Shown here: positions 25,463 through 33,825 of the stretch, in pieces
How positions within the stretch are numbered: position 1 is the stretch's first letter
Layout of the letters: every line of letters begins with the position of its first letter
Origin: HK1 sp965221725
Lineage (GTDB): Bacteria; Pseudomonadota; Gammaproteobacteria; HK1
Length of the DNA stretch: 64,000 nucleotides
Assembly (NCBI GenBank): GCA_965221725.1
Contig: OZ244909.1
Span: forward strand, 930,001 to 994,000
Reading direction: 5' to 3'
The notes under the pieces: generated by a model
Databases searched by the model: none
What the model was told of the DNA's origin: nothing
Seen by the model: only the letters and a program-made list of their open reading frames with translations
Made by a program: the position numbers and the translations under genes

Positions 25463-25769
25463 CCATCCCCGACCCCACAGACGGTCAGCGCAACCCGTAT
25501 GACCCGACGGGCAGCCGGTAGGCGCCCGCGCTGGAGGGAGCCTCTGTGGCACAATGCCGATCATGGCATTGGTCGATGAAAACTACCGGGACGACTGCGA
25601 ACTGCGCGACCAGGACATCGTCGATATGGAGCGGTACCTGTCGATGCGGGACCGGGCGTCGGCAACCGGGCGCGGGGTGCCGTTCTTTTCGGGGCGCGAG
25701 ACGGAGATCAGCCACCTTCGGGGGCTCGACGACAGGGCCGCCGGGCAGACGGTCGAGCGGTGCTTCAAG
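25463..25769 (+). pseudogene. Unassigned AAA ATPase, copy 3, internally deleted
   Basis: The sequence matches 19877-20123 and then jumps to 20774-20831, so about 650 bp including both Walker motifs are missing. The open frame from 25563 reads MALVDENYRDDCELRDQD, continues to the joint SGRETEIS-HLRGLDDRAAG, and loses homology after RCFK at 25769, where an IS3 relic begins. It is derived from copy 2 or a close sister, including the end of the B2 gene and the conserved leader. Confidence 0.9.
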
Positions 25770-25777
25770 GTGTCCGG

Positions 25778-25933
25778 ATGTCGAGGAAACGACTGTCACA
25801 TGCGCCGGAGTACCGGCGCCGGATGGTGGAGTTGGTTCGCGCGGCCTGCGCGCCTCTCCTGCCGATATTTTTCGATTTCCTTCAATTATTTGACGGCAAT
25901 TCAATCCTGAAATTCCGGAGAGCTTCGGACTGA
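25778..25933 (+). pseudogene. IS3-family OrfA N-terminal relic
   Basis: A 51-codon frame begins MSRKRLSHAPEYRRRMVELV, the start of IS3-type OrfA proteins (helix-turn-helix). After about 23 codons the match ends and unrelated sequence follows to a stop at 25933. It lies between the ATPase fragment and the UDP-xylose synthase gene. Confidence 0.6.
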
Positions 25934-25946
25934 CCGGACAGTAGTG

Positions 25947-26888
25947 ATGGAATACAGAAAACGCATCCTGGTGACTGGAGGGGCCGGCTTTCTCGGTTCT
26001 CACCTCTGCGAGCGCCTGGTTGCTGAAGGGCACGATGTCCTGTGCGTCGACAACTACTTCACCGGAACCAAGGACAACCTCCTCGGCCTGTTCGGTTCCC
26101 CCCATTTCGAGCTGATGCGCCATGACGTGACGTTTCCCCTCTATGTCGAGGTCGACGAGATCTATAATCTCGCCTGTCCGGCGTCTCCGGTGCACTACCA
26201 GTACGATCCCGTGCAGACGACCAAGACCAGCGTGCATGGCGCGATCAACATGCTGGGGCTGGCCAAGCGGACCCGGGCAAAGATATTCCAGGCATCCACC
26301 AGCGAGGTTTACGGAAACCCGGACATCCACCCCCAGACCGAGGATTACCGGGGCAACGTCAATCCCATCGGCCGCCGGGGCTGTTATGACGAGGGCAAGC
26401 GCTGCGCGGAAACCCTGTTCTTCGACTATCACCGCCAACACAAACTGAATATCCGGGTGGCCCGGGTCTTCAACACCTACGGCCCCCGGATGCATCCCGG
26501 TGACGGGCGGGTGGTGTCCAATTTCATCGTCCAGGCTCTCAAAGGCGACGACATCACTATCCACGGCGACGGCAGCCAAACCCGTTCATTTTGTTACGTG
26601 GACGATTTGATCGAAGGTTTCCGGCGGCTGATGGATGCGCCCGACGAGTTGACCGGCCCGGTCAATCTGGGCGATCCTGCGGAGTCCTCTATCAAGGAAC
26701 TCGCAGAACGGGTGATCGAGCTGACGGGCACCAAGTCCAGACTCGTCCACAAGGAACAGCCCGAGGACGACCCCACCCGGCGTTGTCCCGACATCACGCT
26801 GGCCAAGGAGAAGCTGGGCTGGGAGCCGTCCATCGCGCTCGGCGAGGGCCTGGAGAAAACCATCGCCTATTTCGACGGCATGATCTGA
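25947..26888 (+). CDS. uxs: UDP-glucuronate decarboxylase (UDP-xylose synthase)
   Basis: A 313-residue extended SDR enzyme. The NAD-binding motif is TGGAGFLGSH (residues 10-19); NLACPASPVHYQ, ASTSEVYG and the catalytic YDEGK (about 148-152) are diagnostic of UXS; RVFNTYGPRM and RSFCYVDDLI follow. It converts UDP-glucuronate to UDP-xylose in the cytoplasm, a donor for the polysaccharide. The ATG at 25947 is preceded by an in-frame GTG. No UDP-glucose dehydrogenase is in the window. The upstream DNA is IS and ATPase debris, so its promoter lies within that. Confidence 0.93.
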   Translation: MEYRKRILVTGGAGFLGSHLCERLVAEGHDVLCVDNYFTGTKDNLLGLFGSPHFELMRHDVTFPLYVEVDEIYNLACPASPVHYQYDPVQTTKTSVHGAINMLGLAKRTRAKIFQASTSEVYGNPDIHPQTEDYRGNVNPIGRRGCYDEGKRCAETLFFDYHRQHKLNIRVARVFNTYGPRMHPGDGRVVSNFIVQALKGDDITIHGDGSQTRSFCYVDDLIEGFRRLMDAPDELTGPVNLGDPAESSIKELAERVIELTGTKSRLVHKEQPEDDPTRRCPDITLAKEKLGWEPSIALGEGLEKTIAYFDGMI

Positions 26889-26928
26889 TATCCGGCCGTT
26901 GACTGGCGGCCAAATGCGGCGGTCAGGC

Positions 26929-27056
26929 AGGCGGGACTACCGCCGCGAGTTCGAACCGGACTGAACGCTGGCAAGCGATGGAGTGGACACCCCGGTTTGC
27001 CGCCGCTAATTCAGCGAGACCCGAACATCGTAGCGGGCGAACGCGCCGTCCTGGGC
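26929..27056 (+). repeat. Repeat B, copy 1 (carbamoyltransferase tail plus vapC tail)
   Basis: This stretch repeats 31248-31375. It contains the last codons of the carbamoyltransferase (DYRREFEPD, stop) and, on the other strand, the last 17 codons of the VapC at 31326, without the rest of either gene. The end at 27056 joins the SGNH hydrolase gene. Confidence 0.88.
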
Positions 27057-28492
27057 GTTGACGGGTTCCGATCAGCATCGACCGGAATATGCAGCATGGG
27101 CCTGATTTTGCGCAGCACAGCTTCTGCAATCACACGATAGCCCTCCGGCGAGTAGTGCGAGAAGGGATGGAAGAACATGTCCCCTGGTCGCCCCGTTTCC
27201 AAAAAAGCGATATGGCCATCGACGACGGGCACGCCCAGGCGTTTGAACAAGTCGATTGCCTCGTCGCGCACGCCAAGCGTTCCTGCCATGTACTGCCGAC
27301 GCTCGTTGCATTCGTTGTGCCAGGATTCGACGCGGCCGCAATAGCGCTCGGCGCCCGGCTGGTACACCAGCACTAGCTGACCGCCCCAGCTACGGACCAG
27401 ATCCCGTGCGGTGCCCAACACGGCTTCGGTCAGGGCAAACGCGGAGCGGGGTGCTATCGAAGAATTCTTGAGGCCCAAGCGCGAGCGGGTGGACCGCAGC
27501 ACAAGCAGGTCGCCCAGCATCTGAGTTTGGCCCGCAAGCTTCAAACCAGGAATTAAACCCCTTAAGGCGGAATCGACTTCTCCCTGCAGCGCCTTGAGCC
27601 CGAAGGGGTGCTGTGCGTTCAGGTAGCGTCGAAGCTCGGGCTTTCTGGCCTCTAGCACTATGTCCTTGAGATCGTTGCCCTCGTACCAGCCCCACACGAC
27701 GATTCGAGGTTCCGCCATTGATGCGTACTCGATCAGTGCGCCAAGTCCGGTCAGGGGCCCTGACCCACGGATTCCCAAGTTGAGGGTTCGGGGAATTGAC
27801 GTTCGAATGCGGCCCGCCACCGAGTCGGCGCGCCGTACGCAGCCATTATGCGTGAACGAGTCGCCAACCAACACCACCTCCAGGGGGCTGCCGTCATGCA
27901 GGCCGAGGGGATTGTTGAACCCGTGTTCGTCGCTGAAATAGGGCTCGAACCGGCCCGATTCGTTGCAGATCACGGTCATCACTTCGGATATTCCGGCTAA
28001 TGTCATCAGCCGCGGCCCATCGGACTGGGAGATGGCTTGGTTGTGCGGCGCACCGATGAAGGGAAATGCTTCAGCAACGCCGTTGCGGCGCAAGTCGCGA
28101 ATGAAGTCCCATAAGTCCAGTTGGCCCACCGGGCGGTTTGCCTTCTGAGCAAATTGGACAGTTACTTTATCCCGAAAGGCTCGCGCCGAGTCCCCCTGCA
28201 GATGCAACAGCACTTCCACAAGAAGGACGGCTGCCCCGCTGGAGGCGACCAGCAGGGCGACGTTGGCCCGTACCGGAGACGGCAAGCACAGTGACAACGC
28301 AAGGAGGATGGCCAGCACAGCGCAAATCAGGGTGGCAACATCCCTGAAGAACCACTCGCCGTGCAGGATCGCTGCCTGAATTGAGTCGTAGGCGAAAAGC
28401 CGGAACGCGAGGAGGGCGAAGTAGGACGTGGCGACTGCCAGAATCGCTTTGGGTAGCCAGCGCAGCCTCACCGTCTTCAACGTTGCGATCAT
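27011..28492 (-). CDS. Membrane-anchored SGNH/GDSL hydrolase-like protein
   Basis: A 493-residue protein with two to three N-terminal membrane segments (residues 11-110). An SGNH domain follows with block I VVLVGDSFTHNG (about 222-233) and block V HYSPEGY near the C-terminus. Proteins of this type in EPS loci may act as acyl-esterases or acyltransferases on the polymer in the periplasm. The ATG at 28492 has CGGAGG 6-7 bases upstream. The last roughly 15 codons come from repeat B (antisense of vapC tail), so the native C-terminus was replaced, but the catalytic His is kept. Confidence 0.8.
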   Translation of the reverse strand: MIATLKTVRLRWLPKAILAVATSYFALLAFRLFAYDSIQAAILHGEWFFRDVATLICAVLAILLALSLCLPSPVRANVALLVASSGAAVLLVEVLLHLQGDSARAFRDKVTVQFAQKANRPVGQLDLWDFIRDLRRNGVAEAFPFIGAPHNQAISQSDGPRLMTLAGISEVMTVICNESGRFEPYFSDEHGFNNPLGLHDGSPLEVVLVGDSFTHNGCVRRADSVAGRIRTSIPRTLNLGIRGSGPLTGLGALIEYASMAEPRIVVWGWYEGNDLKDIVLEARKPELRRYLNAQHPFGLKALQGEVDSALRGLIPGLKLAGQTQMLGDLLVLRSTRSRLGLKNSSIAPRSAFALTEAVLGTARDLVRSWGGQLVLVYQPGAERYCGRVESWHNECNERRQYMAGTLGVRDEAIDLFKRLGVPVVDGHIAFLETGRPGDMFFHPFSHYSPEGYRVIAEAVLRKIRPMLHIPVDADRNPSTPRTARSPATMFGSR

Positions 28493-28660
28493 TGAATCCT
28501 CCGAGGAATGAATTTCCTGCTTGCCACGTTCAACGCTCAATGGTAGCCCGATTGGCCCGGATTTCCACCAAGCGACCGGACCGCCCGCATTCGGTTGGGG
28601 GTGGGGATGAGAGCAAGCCAAGCGGGCGATTCAACGGCATTGCAGTTATAATCATAGCGC

Positions 28661-29086
28661 ATGGGAATCCGAAAATTCATGTCTGGCGCGAGTCTGAGCG
28701 GTTCCAACCGCTCCTTTGGACTGTTGCTTGCCGCCGTCCTCGCCGTGGCGAGCTTTTGGCCATGGATCGCCGCACGCTCCCTTTCGCCGGCTCTCAACGG
28801 CTGGGCGTTGGCGGGTGCCGCTGCGGCGCTGGCGGCAGCGCTCCTGCGCCCTGGGCTGCTCGGCCCCGCCACGCGGGCGTGGCTCCTCCTCGGTCGCCTG
28901 CTGCACCGGGTGTCCAGTCCGCTGGTCATGGGTATCGTCTTCTTTGGCGTGGTGACGCCGCTCGCGCTCGCGATGCGCCTGACCGGGAGGGATCCGATGC
29001 GGCGCCGACTTGAGCCGACAACGTCCAGCTATTGGATCCGGCGCGATCCCGACCCCGAGCCGAGCACGATGAAAAACCAGTTTTAG
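28661..29086 (+). CDS. SxtJ-family membrane protein
   Basis: A 141-residue protein with three to four hydrophobic segments (about residues 20-38, 45-62, 85-105) and a polar C-terminal tail. In many genomes an SxtJ-type protein, a DUF5989 peptide and a NodU/CmcH carbamoyltransferase are encoded consecutively, exactly as here. This supports the assignment and suggests a joint role in carbamoylation of a glycan. No catalytic motif is visible. Confidence 0.72.
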   Translation: MGIRKFMSGASLSGSNRSFGLLLAAVLAVASFWPWIAARSLSPALNGWALAGAAAALAAALLRPGLLGPATRAWLLLGRLLHRVSSPLVMGIVFFGVVTPLALAMRLTGRDPMRRRLEPTTSSYWIRRDPDPEPSTMKNQF

Positions 29087-29284
29087 CGTTTGGCGCCGCG
29101 GTTCGCCAAGGCGTGTGCCATCCGGGTGGGGAAGTGGGGTGCTGCAGCGGATGTTCAGGCCGCGGATGATGGCGGCGCGAAAGCTGTTCTCGGGGTGCCG
29201 AACCAACACCCTGCCTCCCGCTCTGACTTAATCGCCGCAATCGCGGATAATGCGGCCGGCGGAACGATGCGCCTCGGAGGTTTC

Positions 29285-29431
29285 ATGTTGCTGCGGGAAC
29301 TCTGGCTCTACATGCGTGTGCGCAAGAAGTGGTGGCTGCTGCCGATCCTGGTGGTGCTGCTGCTGCTCGGCGGGCTGATCGTGCTGACCGAGGGAAGCGT
29401 CGTCGCGCCGTTCATCTACACCATCTTCTAG
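29285..29431 (+). CDS. DUF5989 small membrane protein
   Basis: A 48-residue single-span protein: MLLRELWLYMRVRKKWWLLP, then a leucine/valine-rich membrane helix and a short tail ending FIYTIF. GGAGG stands 6 bases before the ATG. It is located 8 bp upstream of the carbamoyltransferase, the usual position of DUF5989. It probably assists or anchors the enzyme. Confidence 0.85.
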   Translation: MLLRELWLYMRVRKKWWLLPILVVLLLLGGLIVLTEGSVVAPFIYTIF

Positions 29432-29439
29432 CACCCCAT

Positions 29440-31284
29440 ATGCGCGTGCTCGGCATTTCGGCGTTTTACCATGACAGCGCCGCTGCCCTGGTCGTGGATG
29501 GTGAGGTGGTCGCCGCCGCCCAGGAAGAGCGTTTCACCCGTCTGAAGCACGACCGGTCGTTTCCGCGCGGCGCTGTTGCCTGCTGTCTGGATCTGGCCGG
29601 TCTGTCGCTGGACCAGGTCGACCTCGTCGCCTTCCATGACAAGCCGTTCCTTACGTTCGAGCGCCTGCTTGAGACCTACCTGTCCTTCGCGCCCCGGGGG
29701 TTTCGGTCGTTTTCGGCGGCCATGCCGACCTGGATCAAGGAGAAGCTGTTCCAGAAACGCCTGCTGGGACAGGCGCTGCGCGGCTTCGACCCCGATTTCG
29801 ACCCCGAGGCGAAACTGGTGTTCGCCGAGCACCACCAGTCGCACGCGGCCAGCGCTTTCTTCCCGTCGCCGTTCGACTCGGCCGCAGTGCTCACCATAGA
29901 CGGCGTTGGGGAATGGGCGACAACGACGCTCAGCCTGGGGGAAGCCAACCGAATCGAGGTGGTGCGCGAGCTGCACTTCCCGCACTCCCTTGGCCTGCTC
30001 TACAGCGCCTTCACGCAATATCTCGGCTTCCGGGTCAATTCCGGCGAGTACAAGGTCATGGGGTTGGCACCATACGGCGAACCGCGATACGCCCGCACGA
30101 TCTTCGACCGCCTGATTGACGTCAAGGAGGACGGCACCTTCCGCCTGGATATGAACTACTTCGGCTACTGCACCGGGCTGCGGATGACCAACCGCCGCTT
30201 CGAGGCCCTGTTCGGCCGGCCCGCCCGCAGGCCGGAGGACCGGCTTGAACCGTTCCACATGGATGTCGCCGCCTCGGTGCAGTTGGTTACCGAGGAGGTG
30301 GTTGAACGCTTGGGGCGTTCAATTGCGAACGAGATGGGAGCCCGCAACCTGTGCCTCGCCGGCGGTGTCGCCCTCAACTGCGTCGCCAACGGCAGGCTGC
30401 TGCGCAGCCGCGCCTTCGAGAATGTCTGGATTCAACCGGCGGCAGGGGATGCCGGAGGCAGCCTGGGCGCCGCCTTGGCGGCCTACCACCACTACTTGCC
30501 CCCCCCCCCCACACACCGGCGCCGGACGACAGGCGGCGATGGCATGCGGGGTGCCTATCTCGGCCCAGCATTCGATGACGAGGCGGTCGCATCGCGATTG
30601 GCGCGGGCGGGGGCGCGCTTCCGCCGCCTGGAAGACGCGGAGCTATTGGAAAGCGCCGTCAACGCGCTTGTCAGCGGCTGGGCGCTGGGCTGGTTCCAGG
30701 GCCGGATGGAGTTCGGCCCCCGGGCGTTGGGAAACCGCTCGATCCTCGGTGACCCGCGATCGCCGGCCATGCAGCGCTCCTTGAACCTGCGCGTCAAGTT
30801 TCGGGAGAGCTTCCGTCCGTTTGCGCCCTCGGTGCTGCGCGAGGATGTTGCGCACTGGTTCGAACTGGACATCGACAGCCCCTACATGCTGGTCGTGGCC
30901 GACGTCCGGCAAGAGCGGCGCCGGCCCCTTTCCGAGGCGGACGAAGCGCTGCAGGGGGTGGATCGAGTCAACGCCGTCCGCTCCGAGATCCCCGCCGTGA
31001 CCCATGTAGACCACTCGGCGCGGATCCAGACGGTGGATCGGACCACGAATCCCAGGTACCACGCGCTACTCTCCGCGTTCAAGCTGCGCACGGGCTGCCC
31101 GGTGCTGGTCAACACCTCGTTCAACGTGCGCGGCGAACCCATCGTGTGTACGCCGGAGGATGCGTTTCGCTGCTTCATGGGCACCGATATCGAGGCGCTG
31201 GCCGTGGGCAACTGCTTCCTGCTGAAGGACGAACAGGACGGAGCGCTCCGGCGGGATTACCGCCGCGAGTTCGAACCGGACTGA
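29440..31284 (+). CDS. Carbamoyltransferase (NodU/CmcH family)
   Basis: A 614-residue enzyme with the N-terminal ASKHA-like domain (MRVLGISAFYHDSAAALV, EERFTRLKHD, the metal-binding EHHQSHAASAFF, and DGVGEWATT). The C-terminal YrdC-related domain has FQGRMEFGPRALGNRSIL, KFRESFRPFAPSVL and PVLVNTSFNVRGEPIV. It transfers carbamoyl from carbamoyl phosphate via carbamoyl-AMP to a sugar hydroxyl. The gene contains a C12 tract (30499-30510) encoding prolines; a change of length would break the frame. Its 3' end is the source of repeat B. Confidence 0.93.
   Translation: MRVLGISAFYHDSAAALVVDGEVVAAAQEERFTRLKHDRSFPRGAVACCLDLAGLSLDQVDLVAFHDKPFLTFERLLETYLSFAPRGFRSFSAAMPTWIKEKLFQKRLLGQALRGFDPDFDPEAKLVFAEHHQSHAASAFFPSPFDSAAVLTIDGVGEWATTTLSLGEANRIEVVRELHFPHSLGLLYSAFTQYLGFRVNSGEYKVMGLAPYGEPRYARTIFDRLIDVKEDGTFRLDMNYFGYCTGLRMTNRRFEALFGRPARRPEDRLEPFHMDVAASVQLVTEEVVERLGRSIANEMGARNLCLAGGVALNCVANGRLLRSRAFENVWIQPAAGDAGGSLGAALAAYHHYLPPPPTHRRRTTGGDGMRGAYLGPAFDDEAVASRLARAGARFRRLEDAELLESAVNALVSGWALGWFQGRMEFGPRALGNRSILGDPRSPAMQRSLNLRVKFRESFRPFAPSVLREDVAHWFELDIDSPYMLVVADVRQERRRPLSEADEALQGVDRVNAVRSEIPAVTHVDHSARIQTVDRTTNPRYHALLSAFKLRTGCPVLVNTSFNVRGEPIVCTPEDAFRCFMGTDIEALAVGNCFLLKDEQDGALRRDYRREFEPD
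30499..30510 (+). repeat. C12 mononucleotide tract in the carbamoyltransferase gene
   Basis: Twelve consecutive C encode part of a Pro-rich loop. The present length keeps the frame open. Confidence 0.85.
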
Positions 31285-31377
31285 ACGCTGGCAAGCGATG
31301 GAGTGGACACCCCGGTTTGCCGCCGCTAATTCAGTAAGACCCGAACATCATAGCGGGCGAACGCGCCGTCCTGGGTG
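31180..31377 (+). repeat. Repeat B, parent segment
   Basis: The carbamoyltransferase 3' end, the 41-bp spacer and the vapC 3' end form the parent of partial copies at 26929-27056 (right part) and 32130-32245 (left part, GGGCAACTGCTTCCTGCTG to GGAGTGGACACCCC). Confidence 0.85.
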
Positions 31378-31700
31378 AGCACGGCGAGATCATGCGATTG
31401 CGCCTGCACGATCAGCATCCGGTCGAACGGGTCTCGGTGATGCAGGGGCAAATTGGCGTGTGCCTCCAGGTGCGCAACCTCGATGCCCAGTATGCGGTAG
31501 CTGCCAGCGACGATTTGATGGAAGCCCGCCGGTATGTCCAGCTTACCTATGGCGGATTTGATCGCGCATTCCCACAACGTGGCCACGCTCACGTGCAAGT
31601 CGCTGTCGGGTGACTTCAGGATGGCCAGCATGTCATCCGACAATCTGTCGGGCGCCGACCGGGCCCAAAGCAATATGTGGGTATCGATGAGGTATCTCAC
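31326..31700 (-). CDS. PIN-domain toxin (VapC family)
   Basis: A 124-residue PIN protein of the COG3744 type: LIDTHILLW (first Asp), LWECAIKSAIGKL (Glu), HHRDPFDRMLIVQA (Asp pair) and LTQDGAFARYDVRVL. The ATG at 31700 overlaps the antitoxin stop (ATGA). The gene ends 41 bp from the convergent carbamoyltransferase stop. Its last 17 codons are repeated at 27006-27056. Confidence 0.9.
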   Translation of the reverse strand: MRYLIDTHILLWARSAPDRLSDDMLAILKSPDSDLHVSVATLWECAIKSAIGKLDIPAGFHQIVAGSYRILGIEVAHLEAHANLPLHHRDPFDRMLIVQAQSHDLAVLTQDGAFARYDVRVLLN

Positions 31701-31942
31701 TTGATCTCCGCAATGCCCAGCGTCACCGCCAAGTCGGGGGGCCAGGAGTCGAAATCATCGGCGATGTGTATCTGGCCATTCAGATCGCCGAGCGGAGGGA
31801 TGCTGCCACGCGGCTCGTAACGGACGATCCTGACGGCGGGCGCACCCATGCGCGTGATCACGAACTCCTCGCCATCGACTGCCTTTTTGACGATCTCGGA
31901 AAGGCGCGCCTTGGCGTCGCTGAGCGTGACGACGGATTCCAT
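31697..31942 (-). CDS. Phd/YefM-type antitoxin (VapB)
   Basis: An 81-residue protein, MESVVTLSDAKARLSEIVKK, with the Phd/YefM fold and the sequence EEFVITRMGAPAVRIVRYEP, typical of this group. It is first in the operon with VapC. Upstream (31955-31985) lie a -10-like TATAGT region and a direct repeat GTCTGAC (about 31958 and 31968) that could be its operator. Confidence 0.88.
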   Translation of the reverse strand: MESVVTLSDAKARLSEIVKKAVDGEEFVITRMGAPAVRIVRYEPRGSIPPLGDLNGQIHIADDFDSWPPDLAVTLGIAEIK

Positions 31943-31954
31943 TTGACGGTTCCC

Positions 31955-31985
31955 ACGGTCTGACCAAGTCTGACTATAGTATGAG
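31955..31985 (-). promoter_or_regulatory. Promoter/operator of the VapBC pair
   Basis: The heptamer GTCTGAC occurs twice in direct orientation separated by a few bases, next to CTATAG/TATAGT within 40 bp of the vapB start. Binding of a VapB-VapC complex is expected by analogy; I only see the repeats. Confidence 0.35.
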
Positions 31986-32129
31986 CGGCGATTTTCTTCG
32001 AATTGATGCCAACCGCCGCCGACGGGCGGCGGGCTGACCGCATATCCAGGGTGCTGCTGTGCGGGCCGTGCAACCGGCTCGAGAGCAACCCCCGCACGCT
32101 GAGCAGACTGCGAAGCGAGAACAGGAAGC

Positions 32130-32245
32130 GCTGCTTCATGGGCAACTGCTTCCTGCTGAAGGACGAACCGGACGGAGCGCTCCGGCGGGACTACCGCCGC
32201 GAGTTCGAACCGGATCGAGCGCTGGCAGGCGATGGAGTGGACACC
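32130..32245 (+). repeat. Repeat B, copy 3 (carbamoyltransferase tail)
   Basis: The last 27 codons of the carbamoyltransferase gene and the following bases are repeated with several substitutions. On the other strand the stretch supplies the last codons of the O-antigen ligase frame. Confidence 0.85.
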
Positions 32246-33825
32246 CCCCGCACTTTCTGTGTGCCGCGATCGGAGCGCGTCCCGCGCACGGTGCGCCAGG
32301 ACTGTGCGGACGCCGCACCGAGCACCAGCGCGAACGTTGCGGCGACCGCCGGGACCTGGAGGCTGAAATCGACCAAGGCGTGTGCGCCGACCAGGACGCC
32401 GGCGGCAAACCCGACGGCCGAAAGCCCGGCATGGCGACGCCGGACGAAGGCACCGGCCCCGCATGCGAGCGCAATCGCACCGAGCGCGGCCACGAAGCTC
32501 GCGGCGGCGGGAACGCCGAGCTCCAGCGCCATCTCGAGGTAATCGTTGTGCGCCCGCTCCACCCTCGGTTCGTTCCCTGCGGGCCGGTAGAGCCGGTACA
32601 CCGAGGCGAAGGTTCCGAGCCCGGTGCCGAGCACCGGAGCCTCGCGGATCGCGGCGCGCGTGCGCTCGGCGATCGCGGCGCGTCCCTCCCAGTCGGATTC
32701 CGCGGACCACAGACGCCGCTCCACTCCTTCGCCACTGAACGCGAGCAGCGCCGCGCCGGCGAGCGCGCACGCCCCCACCGTGATGGCTGCGGTGCGCACC
32801 GGCGCGCGGCGGCGCGCGGCGAGCAGCACGAAGAAAACGGCCAGGGCAAGACCGCTTGCCGCCGTGCCCGCCCGCGACTCGGAGAGCAGGATCGCCGTGC
32901 CCGACACCAGGGCGGCCGCGAGCAGGAGGCCGTCGCGGATCGGGTGCCCGTCCAACAGGCGACGGAACCTCTCCTTTGCGTCGGGGGTGGCGTCCAGAAT
33001 CCGGCGTATGCTCTCACGCAGCACGGCCACCGCACAGAGCAGCCCGAGCCCGGCGAACGTTGCGAACGAGTTTCGGTTGACGAAGGTCGCGGTCACGACA
33101 TCGTGATACGCGGTCTTGTCGAACCACAAGATGGTGTTGACGCCCGAGAACTGCACCAGGAGCCCGTAGAGCCCGTATCCGGCGGCACCGAGCGCCACCG
33201 CCGCGAACATGCGCCGGGCCTGTTCCGCATCGCGTCCGAACTGGAGCGCGAGCCAGAAGATCCCCGCGCAGGTGACGATCCGCACGATGCTCGCCCAGCC
33301 TGCGGCGGGATCGAGCGAGATCGATCCGTGGTAGGTGGTGCCGAGCACTTCGGCGGTGCTTCGCCACAGGGGGTGGTGCAGCGACGCGGGAGAGGAGGGC
33401 ACGGTCTGGAAGGCCGCCCAGGCCAGCGCGAGCGCGAACGGCACTACCGCCCACGAGAGCCGCAGCGGCGGGCGCACGAGCGTCACCCGAGCGGTGATTG
33501 CGAGCCATCCCCATCCGAGCAGCAATGCCCCGGTAGCGCCGGCCATCGCCGACCATGCCCACTGCGGGACGGAGCCGAACGGCAGTGGGGAGAGGAGCAC
33601 CATCGCAATGAGGGCAGACAGGATCATCGCGGGCGCCGTGAGTCTGCGGAGCCGCGCCCACGCGAGATCCCGAGCCTTCGACGGCGTCCGTCGCAGCCGT
33701 GGCCACCCGCCGGCGGGCGTCGCCCCCCCCCCCCCCCCCCCCCCCCCCGCTTCCGGCTGCTCGTTCGCGCACCAGTCCCACCGTGGCGCGAGGGGCTGGT
33801 TCTCGGACACGACGGATATCCTCAC
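32191..33825 (-). CDS. O-antigen ligase/polymerase family membrane protein
   Basis: A 544-residue protein with about ten to twelve membrane segments and the Wzy_C (O-antigen ligase) periplasmic signature: SESRAGTAASGL, PVLGTGLGTFASVY and ERAHNDYLEMALELG. It would polymerise the polysaccharide or ligate it to a carrier in the periplasm. Two oddities: a 26-C tract (33723-33748) encodes eight Gly near the N-terminus, and the last roughly 18 codons (GVSTPSPASARSGSNSRR) come from repeat B. The start overlaps the stop of the upstream sugar-phosphate transferase gene (ATGA). Confidence 0.85.
   Translation of the reverse strand: MRISVVSENQPLAPRWDWCANEQPEAGGGGGGGGATPAGGWPRLRRTPSKARDLAWARLRRLTAPAMILSALIAMVLLSPLPFGSVPQWAWSAMAGATGALLLGWGWLAITARVTLVRPPLRLSWAVVPFALALAWAAFQTVPSSPASLHHPLWRSTAEVLGTTYHGSISLDPAAGWASIVRIVTCAGIFWLALQFGRDAEQARRMFAAVALGAAGYGLYGLLVQFSGVNTILWFDKTAYHDVVTATFVNRNSFATFAGLGLLCAVAVLRESIRRILDATPDAKERFRRLLDGHPIRDGLLLAAALVSGTAILLSESRAGTAASGLALAVFFVLLAARRRAPVRTAAITVGACALAGAALLAFSGEGVERRLWSAESDWEGRAAIAERTRAAIREAPVLGTGLGTFASVYRLYRPAGNEPRVERAHNDYLEMALELGVPAAASFVAALGAIALACGAGAFVRRRHAGLSAVGFAAGVLVGAHALVDFSLQVPAVAATFALVLGAASAQSWRTVRGTRSDRGTQKVRGVSTPSPASARSGSNSRR
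33723..33748 (+). repeat. C26 mononucleotide tract
   Basis: Twenty-six consecutive C (G on the coding strand) near the start of the ligase gene. With 26 the frame is open; a change by one or two would cut the protein after about 25 residues. Confidence 0.85.
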
